DNA from: Leptobrachium leishanense
Taxonomy: Eukaryota > Chordata > Amphibia > Anura > Megophryidae
Assembly (NCBI GenBank): GCA_009667805.1
Contig: CM019066.1
Coordinates: 5,828,001 to 5,892,000 of the forward strand
DNA length: 64,000 bases
Direction of reading: 5' to 3'
Made by a program: the position numbers and the translations under genes. Numbering within the stretch: the first letter of the stretch is position 1; each line of letters begins with the position of its first letter. The notes below the pieces were generated by a model, which saw nothing but the letters and a program-made list of their open reading frames with translations, was not told where the DNA came from and made no database searches. Shown in pieces: positions 58,250 to 64,000 of this stretch.

Positions 58250-58900
58250 GGGAATATTACCAGGGAATATTATCAGTTAATTGCTATTGTACATAATGAA
58301 TAGATGTTAGATGTTACACCAGTCAGAGAAGCCCTTAGTTATAAGGTTTTTAGAGTAATTGAGTATTTATTAAATTGTAGTGGTTTTAACAGTAGGTTTA
58401 GGTGAGGGTGTTGGGGGGGTGGTAAGTACTTAACCCTTCTACCAATAACTTGATTTCAGTCTGAATGGTTATTGAGGGGTCTTGTGGGTTAATTGGACAT
58501 AGGGGGACCTGGGGTTCCCCCTGTGTATTGAAACCCTTAGGGACCATGGGCCTTTGGGTGGGGAGATGGTGAGCTGGGATGTTGGATGTCCCCGTATGTC
58601 ATCAACCCAACACATTAGAATTATGTAACATTGCGACAACGTAATGAGCGTCAATGGAACCCTACCATGGCCACCCGGCCAGGCTAGTCCTGGCTTTCAA
58701 TGCTGTAAAGCCCCAATGCGAGGACTCGTATGGCACTGTAACACAGCAGCAGAGTGAACAATGCCGGTATATTAGTGGCGTTTTTATGGCACATCTTGGT
58801 CAAATTGTTGCTTAGCGAATCCCACCCTGTGCCCATTACAGATACAAACAGCAGTGTATGACTGCAACATCCAGTAAATTGCAAGTTTGGGAACATGTTC
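58250..58900. other. No gene or family recognised
   Basis: Short frames only. The stretch before it (58140-58240) is rich in gttcg/cgaac and resembles a frog MITE end. Confidence 0.4.
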
Positions 58901-59351
58901 TGGAAACCATATGCAAAGGAATTTCATTTGCAATAAAACCCTATGCATCGCACCAGAAAAAGATCCGATTAAGTTTACTTGATTGCTGGGCTCCTGCAGA
59001 TGATTTTGAAGATCGAGTATACTCCATCCTGGTAGGGGAACAGGGGTTACGAAAGCTCATATATACAGTGGCAAGAAAAAGTATGTGAACCCTTTGGGAT
59101 TATGTGGAGTTTTGCATGCATTGGTCACAAAATGTGCTCTGATCATCTAAGTCACAACAATTTGAAAAACACAGTCTGCTTAAAATAATACAACACAAAC
59201 ATTATATGTTTTCATGGTTTTATTGAACAGAACATGTAAACATTCACAGTGCAGGGTGGAAAAAGTATGTGAACCCCTAGCCTAATGACTTCTCCAAAAG
59301 CTAATTGGAGCCAGGAGTGAGCCAACCTTGAGTCCAATCAGTGTGAAATTA

Positions 59352-60423
<1,072 letters not shown>

Positions 60424-62371
60424 ATATACGTTTTATAATTATAAAACAACTCAGAGTGAAGAAGATAGGCAAACCTATAAGATTAGGCAGAAAGAGGCAA
60501 AGCAATTTATAAGGGCTTCCAAAGCACACGCAGAAGAGAAAATAGCTCAGTCAGTAAAAAAGGGGGACAAAACATTTTTTAGATAGATAAACGAGAAAAG
60601 AAAAGTAAAACAAGGATTAGTTAGATTAAAAACAAAGGAAGGAAGGTATGTAGAAGAGGATAAAAGTCTCGCTGACTGCCTCAATGAATATTTTTGTTCA
60701 GTCTTTGCAGAAGAAAAGGAAGGAAAGGGACCTCAGTTAGGAGGAAACACTAACGAGACAATTACATATCAGTTTACAGAGGAGGAGGTTCTACAGCAGC
60801 TGTCTAAAGTAAAGACAAATAAGTCAATGGGGCCTGATGGGATCCACCCTAAATTATTAAAAGAGCTCAGTGATGTAATAGCAAAACCGTTAACAGATTT
60901 ATTTAACCAATCCTTGCTAACGGGAGTCGTCCCAGAAGACTGGAAATTAGCAAATGTTGTGCCCATTCACAAGAAGGGTAGTAGGGAGGAATCTGGGAAC
61001 TATAGGCCAGTTAGTCTTACGTCAGTAGTGGGGAAATTAATGGAAACCATGTTAAAGGAAAGGATTGTTGAACATCTAAAAACACATAGATTACAGGATC
61101 AGAAACAACATGGGTTTACCTCATGGAGATCATGCCAAACTAATCTTATTGATTTTTTTGATTGGGTAACAAAAATAATAGACACAGGTGGTGCAGTAGA
61201 CATTGCTTATTTAGATTTCGGTAAGGCTTTTGATACTGTTCCGCATAGAAGGCTAAGGCTTATCAATAAATTGCAATCTTTGAGCTTGGATTCCAATATT
61301 GTTGAATGGATTAGGCAGTGGCTGAGTGATAGGCAACAGAGGGTTGTGGTAAATGGAGTTTATTCGGCGCAAGGTCTTGTTACCAGTGGGGTACCTCAGG
61401 GGTCAGTACTTGGACCCATTCTATGTAATATTTTTATTAGTGATATTGCAGAAGGTATTAATGGAAAAGTATGTCTTTTTGCTGATGACACAAAGATTTG
61501 CAACAGGGTTGACGTTCCTGGAGGGATCAGCCAAATGACAAATGATTTAGGTAAACTAAAAAAATGGTCGGAGCTGTGACAATTGAGTTTTAATGTGGAT
61601 AAGTGCAAGATAATGCACCTGGGACGTAAAAACCCAAGGGCTGAATATAGAATATTTGATACAGTCCTAACCTCAACATCTGAGGGTTGGGATTTAGGGG
61701 TTATTATTTCAGAGGATCTAAAGGTAAGTAGTCAATGTAATAGAGCAGCAGGAAATGCTAGCAGAATGCTTGGTTGTGTAGGGAGAGGTATTAGCACTAG
61801 GAAAAGGGAAGTGCTCATGCCACTGTACAGAGCACTGGTGAGACCTCACTTGGAGTACTGTGTGCAGTACTGGAGACCGTATCTCCAGAAGGATATAGAC
61901 ATCTTAGAGAGAGTTCAGAGAAGGGCTACTAAAATGGTGCACGGCTTGAAGGAGAAAAGTTACCAGGAAAGGCTTAATGATCTTAACATGTACAGCTTGG
62001 AAAAAAGACGAGACAGAGGAGATATGATAGAAACATTTAAATACGTAAAGGGAATCCACAAGGTAGAGGAAGGGAGTATATTTAAAAGGAAACAAAGTAG
62101 CAAAACAAGAGGACATAGTCTTAGATTAGAGGGGCAAAGGTTTAAAAGTAACATCAGGAAGCATTATTTTACTGAGAGGGTGGTGGATACATGGAACAGT
62201 CTTCCAGTAGAAGTGGTAGAGGCCAAAACAGTAATTGAATTTAAGCAAGCATGGGATAGGCATAAGGCTATCCTAAACAAAAGATAAATCCAGGTAAAGT
62301 ATCCATGTAATTGGGCAGACTAGATGGGCCGAAAGGTTCTTATCTGCCGACATTTTTCTATGTTTCTATGT
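60424..62371 (+). mobile_element. CR1-type LINE copy B, 5'-truncated
   Basis: It begins in the linker between endonuclease and RT (about 60445, NYKTTQSEEDRQTYKIRQKE) and ends in ggttcttatctgccgacatt plus repeated tttctatg. The undivided Tc1 copies show that this is a simple insertion into aaacgttt. It is closely related to the CR1 at 36467-38719. Confidence 0.9.
60445..62287 (+). pseudogene. CR1 reverse transcriptase, in-frame stops
   Basis: The first part joins the Tc1 frame without a break (60020-60586). A TAG at 60584-60586 ends it. RT follows with [73 protein letters not shown] and CLFADDTKI. A TGA near 61577 replaces a Trp. The last part (61583-62287) carries the C-terminal blocks to INKR-type end LNKR. 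With two in-frame stops and few other changes it is young but dead. Confidence 0.9.
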
Positions 62372-62639
62372 TTGGTTGAGGTTATTGCTGCCAAAGGAGG
62401 GTCAACCAGTTATTAAGTCCAAAGGTTCACATACTTTTTCCACCCTGCACTGTGAATGTTTAAATGTTCTGTTCAATAAAAACATGAAAACATATAATGT
62501 TTGTGTTGTATTATTTTAAGCAGACTGTGTTTTTCAAATTGTTGTGACTTAGATGAGGATCAGAGCACATTTTATGACCAATTCATGCAAAACTCCACGT
62601 AATCCCAAAGGGTTTTTCTTGCCACTGCAGATGTTTTTG

Positions 62640-63170
62640 TGTCCATAGGTCAAATCTTTTTTTTTTTTCTCATAAGTAACATTATTTTAGCCAGAAATCT
62701 TTCTTTTCAGTTGATCAGTCTACAAAACTCAATTCCGTAAATCACAAATGCCCAGCATAATAGTGACTCATATTCCCAAACCATTAAATCACCTTTGAGA
62801 CAGAATATGAATTGGATGTTTCATACTGAGCTATAGACTCTGAACACCTACATGAGCCATTATATCTGATTCACATTCTACGTGGCGCAACTCTAGGAGT
62901 GTTATTTCAGGTAAAATGGAAAGTTAGTCAATCTTGAACAATAGGAAGGTTTGCGACGCGGAGTGAAAAAGCGACTATCTTTATTAAATACTGACTTTAT
63001 GAACGAAAGATTATCAGGAAAAGGGATTGCTCAAACATTATTGAGTAGGGCCAAGAAAAGTTGGTGCATTGAGATACATCAAAGGGAAACTCTATTGAAA
63101 AGCAGAGTTCCTTTTTTTTGCTCTTACATTATTGGGCAGATGCTAAAAACAATCTGTGCCCCATTAATTT
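62640..63170. other. No gene or repeat recognised
   Basis: A short frame at 62951-63250 has no recognisable family. Confidence 0.45.
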
Positions 63171-63480
63171 ATGGTTTTTTTTTTCTAATTTTAGGTGATT
63201 TTACTCACCTTTTCTTCCTCGCAACACGCAGATCCTCCTCTTTGGCTTAGGGACTCCTGAAACGAGAAGTCCCTGAAGATTTCTAACGCAATTTGTGTCC
63301 CTAAGCAACTTGCATAGTGTAGGAACTACAAATTGTGCATCACTACAGGACTTGCGCACTTTACGTACGCAAGTTCGAAAGCGCCTGCAGAGAACAATGA
63401 ATCGTAGCTGCACACACACGCATAGATCCCATCCATCAGCTGCCTCTCTGAGACTGCTGGCTACAGCGAGTGGTCTCAAA
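63170..63480 (-). repeat. Dispersed repeat F, copy 2
   Basis: The minus strand contains cagggacttct and gaaaaggtgagtaaaatcac, matching 35400-35695 in order. Confidence 0.6.
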
Positions 63481-64000
63481 GGGTGATGTCACTAATGACC
63501 AATCTGTTAACCAGCAGCCGGGGAAATTCAAAATTCAGTGGTTTCACCAGATTGGGGGAGCTGGGAGGGGGGGAGAAGGGGGAGACATTCCTCAAATCCT
63601 AATAGAAGAATAAGAGACTTCTGGGGTTTTTTTTGGGGGGGGGGTTTGCAGTTTGGTGGAATTCACCAATTTGGCGTAATTCATGTTATCGGAGCACTTC
63701 GATGGTTTTCGTCAACATTTGAGAACTGCTTCAGGCGACTCCATGTTTGGCAAAACACAGTGACCATTCCCTAAATAGTGAATTCACCACATTTTCGGCG
63801 AAAATCAAAGCACTGAAATTGCACGAAGTCAATAGACCCTTAGAAGTCTTTTAAGCTCTCTGTCTTATCTCATTCAGCTGCCACCTTTTATCTCGGGTAG
63901 CCTGGAGAACACAATAGTCTTAGCTAAACATATCCTCTGCCACTGCAATTGCTGTTAAATACTGTATAAGCTAAAAGACAACAGTAAAGCAAAACTTTTG
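63480..64000. other. No gene recognised
   Basis: Start resembles 53150-53200 in reverse complement; the remainder is unassigned. Confidence 0.45.

Overview
This is vertebrate nuclear DNA, most likely from an anuran amphibian (frog). The evidence is the mix of elements: Ngaro-type tyrosine-recombinase retrotransposon, Penelope-like element with a GIY-YIG domain, CR1- and L2-type LINEs, Ty3/gypsy elements, several Tc1-like families, TTAA-flanked MITEs, a hAT MITE and a V-SINE-like SINE. The genome is AT-rich with many (TA)n tracts. I see no host protein-coding gene, tRNA, rRNA or prokaryotic feature. Every coding stretch I can name belongs to a transposable element, and nearly all are broken by stops or frameshifts. 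A 100-base assembly gap lies at 14630-14729.

Layout. 1-3064: decayed Ngaro-like retrotransposon (RT, RNase H, tyrosine recombinase, SGNH-hydrolase-like ORF, split direct repeats). 3065-6766: gypsy-type LTR element with no pol, in which a short zinc-knuckle Gag is followed by three coding minisatellites. 6911-8026: small repeats and foldbacks. 8116-12181: Penelope-like element between inverted arms of about 0.83 kb, one arm with a hammerhead-like core. 12736-14629: TTAA MITEs and a LINE tail up to the gap. 15190-17022: duplicated Helitron-like repeat. 17052-18640: L2-like LINE. 19041-23222: MITEs, a V-SINE and TTAA elements. 24770-31451: LINE ends, foldbacks, a Tc1 fragment, a solo LTR and a hammerhead-bearing insert with a 14-bp target duplication. 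32508-34496: degenerate telomere-like array bounded by inverted repeats.

36430-40544: Tc1 element carrying a CR1 LINE whose 5' end is itself Tc1 sequence. 40882-44316: second Tc1 family split by a chromodomain gypsy element, followed by a third Tc1 family (44333) and a hAT MITE with an 8-bp target duplication (45059). 46714-52237: palindromes, MITEs, a GC-rich multi-hairpin foldback and a second telomere-like array. 54847-56470 and 59066-62627: two more copies of the first Tc1 family, the last split by another CR1 copy.

The parts work only as a record of nested insertion. Several insertions can be proved inside the window because an unoccupied relative of the same target is present: chromovirus in Tc1, CR1 in Tc1, SINE in MITE. 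The least ordinary items are the gypsy-derived element with coding minisatellites, the two CR1-Tc1 joins, the telomere-like arrays lying inside inverted-repeat elements, and the recurrence of hammerhead-like cores in different repeats.
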